Below are positions 1 to 5,403 of a stretch of 11,160 nucleotides of DNA, piece by piece (positions within the stretch are counted from its first letter, which is position 1; each line of letters opens with the position of its first letter). The notes under the pieces were generated by a model that ran no database searches, had not been told where the DNA came from, and saw nothing but the letters and a program-made list of their open reading frames with translations. Source of the DNA: VRUE01 sp963729995 (GTDB lineage: Bacteria; Actinomycetota; Thermoleophilia; Solirubrobacterales; 70-9); the NCBI GenBank assembly GCA_963729995.1, contig CAVSPF010000002.1, positions 1-11,160 of the forward strand, given 5' to 3'. The position numbers and the translations under genes are program-made.

Positions 1-610
1 GCAGCGCCCCCGCCACATGCTTCTGCGCGGTAATGTCCCGGGTGTGAACGGCGAATCCCGCTACGTCGCCCTGTGCGTTGTAGGCCGGACCGAACGCCGC
101 TTCGAACCAGACGCCGTCTCGTTCGTACTCGATGGTGGCCGGAATCCCCGCCTGCGTCGCGTCCAGCGCGACCTCGTCCCAGGTCCTGCCCGGCCCCAAG
201 GGCACGAAGTCACGGATGTGGCGGCCGATGAGCGCGGCTTGGGAGACTCCAAGACCCTGCGCGGCGCTGGCGCTCACCATGAAAATGAGGCCTTCCGCGT
301 CGAGCATGAACACGCCATCCGGCGTCACGTCGAGCAGGGCGCGAAGACTCCAGTCCTCCCCACCGGGCGCGAGGAGCATCCGGGTGTGCTTGCTCCGCCC
401 GTAGGCGACGCCGAGCCAACCGATCAGCACGAGTTGGAGAGCGAGAGCAACCACCGCCTGGACGTGGAGGCCGCGCGCGGAGGCCCACCACGCGAAGGCC
501 CCGGCGAGAAAGCACGTTGCGAGGACTGCGGGGTTGACCACAGCAAGGCGGAAGTAGTTTCTGCGGAACGATGAGGAAGTGTGTCCCAGAGTGATCGACG
601 GCTTGTCCAT
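1..610 (-). CDS. Membrane-bound PAS-domain sensor protein, C-terminus cut by window edge
   Basis: Translating the minus strand from the ATG at 610 gives 203 open codons that run off the left edge. Residues about 24-44 and 49-70 are two hydrophobic segments, read as a membrane hairpin. Residues about 88-196 form a PAS fold: it opens with LLDVTPDGVFMLDAEG and closes with the typical PAS/PAC ending HTRDITAQKH. Such proteins sense a ligand or redox state and pass the signal to a C-terminal output domain (histidine kinase, GGDEF or another PAS), which lies outside the window, so the output type is unknown. A G-rich stretch just upstream of the ATG (GGGGGTGGG) could serve as ribosome binding site. 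It shares direction with the nuclease gene to its right but is separated by 236 bases. I infer it is host chromosome rather than phage. The PAS call is confident; the full role is not. Confidence 0.85.
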   Translation of the reverse strand, partial: MDKPSITLGHTSSSFRRNYFRLAVVNPAVLATCFLAGAFAWWASARGLHVQAVVALALQLVLIGWLGVAYGRSKHTRMLLAPGGEDWSLRALLDVTPDGVFMLDAEGLIFMVSASAAQGLGVSQAALIGRHIRDFVPLGPGRTWDEVALDATQAGIPATIEYERDGVWFEAAFGPAYNAQGDVAGFAVHTRDITAQKHVAGAL

Positions 611-846
611 CCCACCCCCGCTTGCTCGCCGGCCCACCGACCCGATCTGTTCACTCCGCTGACACCGCGACGCCCCAGCTTCCCCCTTGAGGTTCGAAGG
701 GAAGGTTAGTCCGGTTTGATTTGGAACGCAAGACCTAATCTCATAAAGAACAGAACGTTAACCACGCCTCGGGGCGTCTCGACCCCCGATAGGCTTGAAT
801 CATCGTCTTGAAGACGGCGAGGAGGCCAGGTGAAGGATCCCTTGTC
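611..846. other. Gene-free spacer between the phage-like leftward operon and the PAS sensor
   Basis: I see no convincing gene on either strand. The stretch 711-770 is visibly richer in A and T than its surroundings. It holds a 5-bp GC hairpin (764-777) and a separate inverted repeat, CTTCCC at 679-684 with GGGAAG at 699-704. It probably contains the promoter of the PAS gene, though no match to sigma-70 boxes is good enough to call. If the element to the right is a prophage, its left boundary most likely falls here. No tRNA and no obvious core repeat can be seen from one side alone. Confidence 0.5.
764..777 (-). terminator. Possible weak terminator of the leftward operon
   Basis: Read on the minus strand, a 5-bp GC-rich stem (ACGCC, loop CCGA, GGCGT) is followed by a T-rich tail containing GGTTAACG and TTCTGTTCTTT. 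It lies about 70 bases beyond the stop of the HNH nuclease gene, a sensible place for transcription of the leftward operon to end. The stem is short and the T-run is interrupted, so this is tentative. Confidence 0.3.
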
Positions 847-1419
847 TCACCTCTTCGGAAAGGCGTTGCACTGCGTCCTCTCCCACCGGTCCTTCTCCTT
901 CGACTGTGCGGTCGTCTGCCACTGCATGTTGTAGGGCGCGTCCGGGCCGCTGGCGCACAGGGGCACGATGTGGTCGACGATGTACCCGGGACATGGGCCG
1001 CTTGACCGCCCGGTGGCGGGGCACGGGTGCAGGCGTTTGAACGAGTCCTTGGCCCCTTCGCTGCGCTTGATCTTGCCATGCGAGTCGCGCTGGATTCCGG
1101 GAAGCGAGTGGCCGCCTGAGCTGTAGGGCGTGAACGTCCGCCCAATTGACCCGCCACCAGTGGGCGGCAAGTTCGGGTGTGGGGTGGTGCCGAGACTCTT
1201 CGGCGTGTAGGAGTGGGTCCCCGCACCCGGGTAGGCTCGATCGTGCGGCGCGACGTAGGTGCCATTCTTGCGGTAGTAGCCGCGGACATGGACCTTGGGC
1301 GCCGTCGGTGAACTGTGACTCTTCGTGCTACTGCCAGCCGGTTTCCTGGCCGTGGCGGGGCCCGCTCCCCCGATCGCGAGGATGATCGCGAAGGCGGTGA
1401 TGAGGAGCTTCCTCGTCAT
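847..1419 (-). CDS. Exported HNH endonuclease
   Basis: This is a 190-residue protein when started at the ATG at 1419. That start gives a clear signal peptide (MTRKLLITAFAIILAIGGAG, cleavage probably after PATA near residue 24); an in-frame TTG at 1449 would put ten unlikely residues in front. Residues about 41-62 carry RGYYRKNGTYVAPHDR, a short motif I associate with secreted bacterial proteins. Residues about 105-182 form an HNH nuclease domain: the core YIVDHIVPL has Asp149-His150, Asn164 sits in NMQWQT, and KEKDRWE closes the finger. Several cysteines (133, 143, 155, 184) could form disulfides after export. It should cut DNA outside the cytoplasm or in the periplasm. It is last in the leftward operon, 30 bases after the methyltransferase stop, with no good Shine-Dalgarno. 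A 13-codon frame (start 1457, stop overlapping the ATG) could couple the two. The HNH call is firm; the biological role is unknown. Confidence 0.85.
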   Translation of the reverse strand: MTRKLLITAFAIILAIGGAGPATARKPAGSSTKSHSSPTAPKVHVRGYYRKNGTYVAPHDRAYPGAGTHSYTPKSLGTTPHPNLPPTGGGSIGRTFTPYSSGGHSLPGIQRDSHGKIKRSEGAKDSFKRLHPCPATGRSSGPCPGYIVDHIVPLCASGPDAPYNMQWQTTAQSKEKDRWERTQCNAFPKR

Positions 1420-1449
1420 CGAGTGCCCGGTGCGACTCCAGACTCGCAA

Positions 1450-2859
1450 TCAGGCATCGGAGCCCTCTTGGTGGTCTTCGGGAGTCGCCTCCTCCGTCGC
1501 TCTCTTGGAACTTGCGATCAGTTCATCGACCGAACGGCGCCCGCTGTCGATGTGCGGCATCGGGGCCATCTCCATTCCGGGGAGCATGCCAGCAGAGGAT
1601 GCGCCCATTCGAGCGAAGACCTCATTCGGTTGATCGAGGAGATCCCCGACGGTGATCAGTTGAATGTCGACGCCCTTACGACGGGCTCGCGCTGCTTCTT
1701 CATGGCTACCTTGGGTGAAGCTAAATGCGATGACGAAACCTCGCTGTTTCCCGGCCCTGGAGACCGCCGTTTCGAAGTTGTCCACTACGTTGCGGCCGAC
1801 CCGTTCGCTCTGCTTGATTTGAACTGGCTCGTGAAGAAAGAAGGTCCATCCGTCGACTCCCATATCTCCGGACTTGCGCGTGGCCTGGATGCCGTTGATG
1901 CGATCGACCACCCAGTTTTGGAATTCAAATGGTTTGAGCGCATGCAGATCATCGGCGGACGTTGGCATGCCGACCAACCGGACGTCCGAAGCCCCCACTC
2001 TGTTGAGCTGTCGGCGGATTAGGTTACAGGCGGTTGGGGAGATGTCTATCCCAATCCACCGGCGCTTCAGGCGTTGAGCGACAACGACCGATGTACCACA
2101 GCCCGCAAAGGGATCAAGAACGATGTCTCCTTCCCGGCTGCTTGAGAGGATGACCCGCTCTAGAAGTTCCTCGGGCTTTTGTGTTGGATAGCCTAAGCGT
2201 GCGCGGGCAGATGGCGCAACAATTTTGATGAGCCAGACGTCGTCCGGGTGTTTCCCCAGGGAGTTGAGCTTCTGCTGTCCGAAGTCATGCGTTCCACGAA
2301 CGTTCCCAATATAGTGGGAAAATCGCTCCTTAGTTGACTCGGCGTACTCATCGCGCACGGGATCCGGGTTGAAGTACCAGTCCTTCGACTTGGCATACCA
2401 AAGGAGGTTGTCATGCCTGCGGGCCCAGCGCCTAGGAGAGACGCCCGCGCCCCGGTAGTACCAAATGATCTCGTTCTGGAAGTTCTTGTCCCCGAACACC
2501 TCATCGAGCATGACCTTCAAGTAGTGGACGGCGTGCCAGTCGCAATGGAGATACAACGACCCGGTAGGCTTCAACAGGCGCCTCATTTCGAAGGCGCGTT
2601 CCTTCATCCACTCGACGTAGTGATAGATCCCTCCCTCCCAACGGTCCTCGAAGCTGCGGACCTCCGCCTCGTCACCCCAGATGACCTCGTAATGGCGGTT
2701 CGAGAAGAATGGTGGATCGAGGTAGATCAGGTCGACGGAGTCCGAGGGCAGATGCGCTAGACGGCGAAGGTTGTCTTCGCAGTAAACGACACCAGTCTCA
2801 ATCGTTGGACTGCCTGCGGGACCCGTCGTGTTCCCTGAAGATGTGGCTTTCCGCTTCAT
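1450..2859 (-). CDS. DNA methyltransferase (N4/N6) fused to an Mrr-like nuclease domain
   Basis: This 469-residue protein starts at the ATG at 2859, which overlaps the stop of the upstream micro-gene (ATGA). Residues about 21-290 are an amino-methyltransferase of the order with the catalytic motif first: DPPF at 48-51, TQKP at 226-229, and the SAM-binding motif DPFAGCGT at 249-256 followed by GIDIS. Members methylate adenine N6 or cytosine N4. Residues about 311-408 look like a PD-(D/E)XK fold of the Mrr type: FEFQNWVVDRING with Glu312, then GDMGVDG (Asp332, Asp336), then VQIKQS (Gln347, Lys349). This suggests the chain can both modify and cleave, or cleave in response to modification. The tail from 410 is probably disordered. 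No separate specificity subunit or partner nuclease lies nearby. Two sampled 60-base blocks of the gene are about 55 percent GC, against about 80 percent in a sampled block of sbcC, so later acquisition is plausible. Specificity cannot be told from sequence. Confidence 0.92.
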   Translation of the reverse strand: MKRKATSSGNTTGPAGSPTIETGVVYCEDNLRRLAHLPSDSVDLIYLDPPFFSNRHYEVIWGDEAEVRSFEDRWEGGIYHYVEWMKERAFEMRRLLKPTGSLYLHCDWHAVHYLKVMLDEVFGDKNFQNEIIWYYRGAGVSPRRWARRHDNLLWYAKSKDWYFNPDPVRDEYAESTKERFSHYIGNVRGTHDFGQQKLNSLGKHPDDVWLIKIVAPSARARLGYPTQKPEELLERVILSSSREGDIVLDPFAGCGTSVVVAQRLKRRWIGIDISPTACNLIRRQLNRVGASDVRLVGMPTSADDLHALKPFEFQNWVVDRINGIQATRKSGDMGVDGWTFFLHEPVQIKQSERVGRNVVDNFETAVSRAGKQRGFVIAFSFTQGSHEEAARARRKGVDIQLITVGDLLDQPNEVFARMGASSAGMLPGMEMAPMPHIDSGRRSVDELIASSKRATEEATPEDHQEGSDA

Positions 2860-2957
2860 CGTGCCCAGCCGTAGGGGTTGTTCCAAACGCCGCGGAAAGT
2901 GGCCGGCTCTAGGATTTGGGAATTCTCCGGAGGACCGCCGTAGTAGGGATGATTCAT
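2856..2957 (-). CDS. 33-residue micro-gene, aromatic-rich, unknown function
   Basis: A very short frame starts at the ATG at 2957 and stops at 2856-2858. Both ends are telling: its ATG overlaps the TGA of the 80-residue gene upstream (ATGA), and its TGA overlaps the ATG of the methyltransferase downstream (ATGA). It fills exactly what would otherwise be a 94-base gap in an operon that is otherwise tightly packed. The peptide begins MNHPYYGGPPENS and ends RGVWNNPYGWAR, so it is rich in Tyr, Trp, Asn, Pro and Gly, with no membrane segment or signal peptide. A Gly/Pro/aromatic composition could suit a small binding peptide or inhibitor, but I recognise no family. It may exist mainly to carry ribosomes into the methyltransferase gene, which lacks its own clear ribosome binding site. 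The double overlap is what I see; translation is inferred. Confidence 0.6.
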   Translation of the reverse strand: MNHPYYGGPPENSQILEPATFRGVWNNPYGWAR

Positions 2958-3196
2958 TGCTCCACCGGCTTCGCCGCCCAGAACGAGTTGCCGGCCTCGA
3001 TTGCGCCCTCTTGGGCGAGGCGCTCCTCGTAGAGCTCCCAGACACGGCCGCCGTAGGTGAAGTGCGTGCCGACCGCGGGCAGCTCCGGGAACCGGACGTA
3101 GAGGCAGACCGGGACATCGGGACCGCCGCCCTCCGGCATCACGACGGCCTGATACTTGCCCTCACCAGCATCATCGACAACCTTGAGGGAGAACAT
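2954..3196 (-). CDS. Small protein of unknown function (80 residues)
   Basis: I do not recognise this protein. It is compact and looks mostly beta-stranded: alternating hydrophobic stretches FSLKVVDD, YQAVVMPE, VCLYVRFPEL and FTYGGRVWELYEERL, then a short tail. It has no cysteine pairs, membrane segment or signal peptide. The ATG at 3196 lies 6 bases after the stop of the zinc-ribbon gene and has a GGGAG about 9 bases upstream. Its stop overlaps the start of the 33-residue frame. It is therefore the third gene of the repressor-led leftward operon and probably expressed in the lysogen. It could be a partner of the zinc-ribbon membrane protein upstream, but nothing in the sequence proves that. 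Confidence 0.75.
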   Translation of the reverse strand: MFSLKVVDDAGEGKYQAVVMPEGGGPDVPVCLYVRFPELPAVGTHFTYGGRVWELYEERLAQEGAIEAGNSFWAAKPVEQ

Positions 3197-3202
3197 GGCG
3201 TC

Positions 3203-3748
3203 TTACTCCCTGCACCATTCCTTGGGGACAAAACCAACGCGCCCAATCATCGGACCTTCGAGAATTCTGATCTTCCTGCTTCCAAGGCCCGCGGAATCCA
3301 CGACCGCAACGCGCGCCCCCTGGTCAACGAGGAAGGCTCCGCCACCAACCACCAGAGCGGCGATGGCTCGGTCGCTCCCCGCGGATACCATCTCGCCCAG
3401 GGCCTCGCGAGAAATCGGGACTGGCACGCTCGGGCCTGAGGTGCCGGTGTAGAGCCTGCCTTCCCTTCCAATGCCGGCGTAGGACGGCGATGGAGCGCTT
3501 TGCGTCGCGGTCACCGGGCGCTTGGGCGCGGAGAGCGAAAGCGCGACCGCTAGGACCACCAGGAGGCCGAGGAAGACCAGGATCACGATCACCGCCGTCT
3601 TGCCGCATCCAGGGGCGCTGTTTCGCGCGGGAGGAGGCGTAGGCGGCGCGGGCCTCGGCAGACCGGCGGCCGGCCGGCCACAGTGAGGGCATGCTGGCGC
3701 TTGGTCGGAGATCTCCTTGCCGCAGTCGGCGCATTTCACGAGGGTCAT
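3203..3748 (-). CDS. Zinc-ribbon single-pass membrane protein
   Basis: This is a 181-residue protein. Residues 6-23 form a rubredoxin-like zinc ribbon (CADCGKEISDQAPACPHCG; Cys6, Cys9, Cys20, Cys23). A proline-rich linker (30-46) leads to one strong membrane helix at about 51-72 (TAVIVILVFLGLLVVLAVAL). Residues about 98-181 make a soluble domain ending in VGFVPKEWCRE, which has the look of an SH3-like beta barrel. By this arrangement the zinc ribbon is probably cytoplasmic and the C-terminal domain outside, which is inference. The start at 3748 is fixed by AGGAG five bases upstream. That site overlaps the repressor stop codon, so translation is likely coupled to the repressor. Similar zinc-ribbon plus membrane architectures are common in bacteria with no known job. 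Its place directly behind the repressor suggests a lysogeny-expressed function such as superinfection exclusion. Confidence 0.85.
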   Translation of the reverse strand: MTLVKCADCGKEISDQAPACPHCGRPAAGLPRPAPPTPPPARNSAPGCGKTAVIVILVFLGLLVVLAVALSLSAPKRPVTATQSAPSPSYAGIGREGRLYTGTSGPSVPVPISREALGEMVSAGSDRAIAALVVGGGAFLVDQGARVAVVDSAGLGSRKIRILEGPMIGRVGFVPKEWCRE

Positions 3749-3756
3749 GCGGTCTC

Positions 3757-4437
3757 CTACCCCACAGCCTTAGTGACGTCGCGGTCGACGATTCGGATCA
3801 CGACACCGAGCACTTGAAGTTCATCCAGATCCGCAATTTCAAGGGGCGGAAAGCTCGGGTTGTCGGGCACGAGGACCGGCTGGCGATGAAGGATGCGAAA
3901 GCGCTTGAACGTCGTCTCGCCCCGGAATAGAGCGATGATTGCCTCCCCGCTGCGCGGCTTCGACCGTGACGTATCAACGAGTACGAGGTCGCCGTCGAGA
4001 AACCGTGGGTACATGCTGTCACCACGCACTCGGACCACAACCTCGTTGTCGCGCACGAGGTGGTGAAGGACGTGAAATTCGCCGGAGCGCTCGGGTGCAT
4101 CCGGGGACCAACCGCCGGCCGGGATTGATTCGTAAAGAGCCAGCGGGACGGTGTGAACGCCACGGGGCCGATCAGTGTCGTGCTCGAGCCCGGCATATGC
4201 CGCCTCACTGCCTTCCGAAACCGTCAAGGCGCCATCGGGCCCGGCGAGGAGTTCAGCCGTTGTGATCTTCAGGACCCGCGCCAGCCGGTCGAGGCTCTCC
4301 AGGGAGGGACTGTTCTCGCCCCGTTCGTAGGTGCCGACGGCGTTCTTCCCTAGCCCTGCCGCTTCGCTGAGGGCAATCTGAGAAATACCCCCTCTTGCGC
4401 GGCGCCATGCTGCGAGGACTGCTCCGAAAGTTGGCAC
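3757..4437 (-). CDS. CI/LexA-type phage repressor (XRE DNA-binding domain plus S24 self-cleaving domain)
   Basis: This master repressor would hold the element silent. I favour the GTG at 4437 (226 residues): it gives the usual XRE opening (VPTFGAVLAAWRRARGG) and leaves a 94-base divergent promoter region. An ATG at 4482 and a GTG at 4503 are in-frame alternatives that would run the gene through a likely operator. Residues about 5-65 are the XRE helix-turn-helix. Residues about 95-220 are the S24 peptidase/dimerisation domain: Ala107-Gly108 in SIPAGGW is the cleavage bond, Ser141 lies in GDSMYP, and Lys178 in TTFKRF. The Ser-Lys spacing of 37 equals that of LexA. RecA filaments formed after DNA damage should trigger cleavage and induction. 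It faces the Cro-like gene and heads the leftward operon. Family and mechanism are confident; the start is moderately so. Confidence 0.93.
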   Translation of the reverse strand: MPTFGAVLAAWRRARGGISQIALSEAAGLGKNAVGTYERGENSPSLESLDRLARVLKITTAELLAGPDGALTVSEGSEAAYAGLEHDTDRPRGVHTVPLALYESIPAGGWSPDAPERSGEFHVLHHLVRDNEVVVRVRGDSMYPRFLDGDLVLVDTSRSKPRSGEAIIALFRGETTFKRFRILHRQPVLVPDNPSFPPLEIADLDELQVLGVVIRIVDRDVTKAVG

Positions 4438-4443
4438 AATCGG

Positions 4444-4472
4444 ATATTGACCGCCCGGTATTGCGGGTGCAA
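4444..4472 (-). promoter_or_regulatory. Candidate weak leftward promoter for the repressor
   Basis: On the minus strand TTGCAC (4472-4467) and CAATAT (4449-4444) are exactly 17 bases apart. Each matches three of six consensus bases, including the most conserved ones (TTG, and A2/T6 of the -10). The predicted start point is at about 4437, the first base of the GTG proposed for the repressor, so the message could be leaderless, as it is for lambda cI from PRM. Operator O1 sits in the spacer. The match is weak, so the call is tentative. Confidence 0.4.
4454..4467. promoter_or_regulatory. Putative operator O1 (CCC-N8-GGG)
   Basis: CCC-GGTATTGC-GGG, followed by TGC. It shares spacing and core with O2 and O3, and lies in the spacer of the candidate repressor promoter, where binding would give autoregulation. 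It falls in the divergent region only if the repressor starts at 4437. Confidence 0.5.
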
Positions 4473-4496
4473 CCCCAATCATCGGGCTACCGCCAC

Positions 4497-4525
4497 TTGA
4501 CACGGCATAACGGGTGCCCTATATT
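4497..4525 (+). promoter_or_regulatory. Strong sigma-70 promoter for the cro-like gene and early operon
   Basis: TTGACA at 4497-4502 is a perfect -35 box. TATATT at 4520-4525 is a -10 box with five of six consensus bases, and the spacing is the ideal 17. Transcription would start about 7 bases later, at 4532, which is the A of the cro ATG. No Shine-Dalgarno precedes that ATG, so the message is probably leaderless. O2 overlaps the edge of the -35 box and the spacer; O3 covers the -10 box. Confidence 0.82.
4501..4514. promoter_or_regulatory. Putative operator O2 (CAC-N8-GGG)
   Basis: CAC-GGCATAAC-GGG, followed by TGC as in O1. One half-site differs by one base from O1 and O3. It overlaps the end of the -35 box and the spacer of the rightward promoter, a repressing position. 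Its centre is 47 bases from that of O1 and 16 from that of O3. Confidence 0.55.
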
Positions 4526-4530
4526 ACGGG
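4517..4530. promoter_or_regulatory. Putative operator O3 (CCC-N8-GGG)
   Basis: CCC-TATATTAC-GGG; the symmetry extends to TGCCC/GGGCA at 4515-4519 and 4528-4532. It contains the -10 box of the rightward promoter, so any protein bound here would block the early operon. It is the most symmetrical of the three sites. Confidence 0.6.
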
Positions 4531-4531
4531 C

Positions 4532-4753
4532 ATGCGATACCCAAACCGAATCCGGCCAACCCGAGAAAAGGCTGGAAAGAGCCAACGGGACGTAGCCGAA
4601 ACGGCCGATTTCGCCCTGTCCTACTACCAGCAGGTAGAGGACGGCGAGTCGATGCCGACGCTCTCGAAAGCCCGCGCCCTCGCCGCCGCTCTGGATTGCA
4701 CGGTCGATGAACTCTGGCCGGCGGAACTTCCGGCCGCCGTGAACGAGAGCTGA
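4532..4753 (+). CDS. Cro-like XRE DNA-binding protein
   Basis: This 73-residue protein is almost entirely one XRE helix-turn-helix domain (about residues 6-61). The first helices carry IRPTREKAGKSQRDVAE, followed by the recognition helix region LSYYQQVEDGESMPTLSKA and a final helix ending in DELW. Length and position, divergent from the repressor and first in the rightward operon, match a Cro-type protein that shuts off repressor synthesis during lytic growth. The ATG at 4532 is chosen because the promoter start point predicted from the -35/-10 boxes falls on it and the upstream GTG at 4514 lies inside the promoter. No Shine-Dalgarno precedes it, so leaderless translation is likely. The next frame begins 3 bases after the stop. 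The family is certain; the Cro role is inferred from context. Confidence 0.9.
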   Translation: MRYPNRIRPTREKAGKSQRDVAETADFALSYYQQVEDGESMPTLSKARALAAALDCTVDELWPAELPAAVNES

Positions 4754-4756
4754 CCC

Positions 4757-4852
4757 ATGCGCAGCTTCTTTGCCCTGCTGGACGCCGGAATCCTCATCGC
4801 CTGGATCGCCTGGGCGGTCTCGATCGCCCGCTCGCACCGGAGGACCTCCTGA
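4757..4852 (+). CDS. 31-residue membrane peptide
   Basis: A short frame fills the gap between the cro-like gene and the next gene. Its ATG is 3 bases after the cro stop, and its TGA overlaps the next ATG (TGATG at 4850-4854). The peptide reads MRSFFALLDAGILIAWIAWA, then VSIARSHRRTS: one hydrophobic helix of about 19 residues followed by a basic tail, which predicts insertion with the C-terminus in the cytoplasm. Small hydrophobic peptides of this sort occur in phage early regions, but I recognise no family. A GGAGG inside its last codons (4839-4843) serves the next gene. The reading frame and coupling are seen directly; that the peptide itself matters is inferred. Confidence 0.65.
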   Translation: MRSFFALLDAGILIAWIAWAVSIARSHRRTS

Positions 4853-5403
4853 TGGCATCGCATGCCCCTCGACTCAAGGTTGCCCCCTACCGGCAGGCGG
4901 ACCAAGTACCGACCGATGAACTCGTGGCCCCGGTTCGCGACCGGCTCGCGCTCGAGCGCCAGCGCCTCGACGCTGTGGATCCCGCGGCGCTCGACCTGGC
5001 GGCGGGGATCCTCGCTGTCCTGCACCAGGACCTCCGTGGTGAGCTTTCGGCGATCGCGCCGGCGCTCGCCCGGACCGACCGTTACCTTCGCGGCGAGTTG
5101 CTCGGTGAGCACGGCTTCCCGATCGAGGACGTCTGCGCGCTCGCCCGATGCCGACCCGCGGCCGTTGCCCGCGCGCTGCGGCCCCTCACCGTGACTCCCA
5201 AGGAAGCCGCACCTTCGGAGGGCCTTGGCAGCGCCGGCGCGGCGCTCTCGGAGGCTGGCGGCGTGTTCCTGGCCGACCTGCTGCGCGCCCTCGAGGACGG
5301 GCGGCTGACGCTTGGCGAAGTCGCGTCCCTCGAGCGCGACCTCGACCACCTCGAGAAGCACGTGCGCGACGCGCGCGCGGCGCTGATCCGGAGGCGGCCT
5401 TGA
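4852..5403 (+). CDS. Early-operon protein, possibly a phage CII-type regulator
   Basis: This is a 183-residue, largely helical protein. The ATG at 4852 has GGAGG 8 bases upstream and overlaps the stop of the 31-residue peptide. Residues about 45-110 are helical and could hold a DNA-binding unit (IEDVCALARCRPAAVARALRP looks like a helix-turn-helix). Residues about 138-180 (LADLLRALEDGRLTLGEVA, then a charged helix) resemble the C-terminal part I associate with the phage regulatory CII family, where an ADGR(I/L)T-like turn precedes a terminal helix. That resemblance is from memory and weak. Position just after the cro-like gene also suits a regulator. Otherwise it is an unknown phage protein. 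The next gene begins inside its stop codon (TTGA). Confidence 0.85.
   Translation: MASHAPRLKVAPYRQADQVPTDELVAPVRDRLALERQRLDAVDPAALDLAAGILAVLHQDLRGELSAIAPALARTDRYLRGELLGEHGFPIEDVCALARCRPAAVARALRPLTVTPKEAAPSEGLGSAGAALSEAGGVFLADLLRALEDGRLTLGEVASLERDLDHLEKHVRDARAALIRRRP

Noticed and set aside
17..574. Long open frame on the plus strand over the left end
   Set aside because: It is the antisense of the PAS sensor, whose minus-strand reading gives a coherent membrane plus PAS protein; the plus reading has no recognisable domain and unusual composition.
679..704. Inverted repeat CTTCCC-N14-GGGAAG as a terminator
   Set aside because: No T-run follows on the minus strand and only a weak one on the plus strand, where no gene ends nearby.
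685..710. T-loop-like GGTTCGAA suggesting a tRNA end or attachment site
   Set aside because: Flanking bases do not form a five-base T stem and no acceptor or anticodon arms can be drawn.
1416..1457. 13-codon frame starting at 1457, overlapping the methyltransferase end and the HNH start
   Set aside because: Its stop overlaps the HNH ATG, so it may aid coupling, but it is too short and featureless to annotate as a gene.
1315..2022. Plus-strand frame of about 235 codons opposite the methyltransferase
   Set aside because: The minus strand encodes clear methyltransferase and nuclease motifs; the plus frame is a shadow with no ribosome binding site of note.
2860..3117. Upstream extension of the methyltransferase to 3117
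   Set aside because: The extra 86 residues are Ser/Arg-rich, overlap two other genes in another frame, and the ATG at 2859 is placed by an ATGA overlap.
4839..4849. Palindrome-like GGAGGACCTCC before the 4852 start as a regulatory hairpin
   Set aside because: The single-base loop cannot fold back on itself; GGAGG is simply the ribosome binding site.
4624..5361. Minus-strand frame of about 245 codons opposite the cro-like and following genes
   Set aside because: It runs against a strongly organised rightward operon with overlapping starts and stops; high GC produces long antisense frames.
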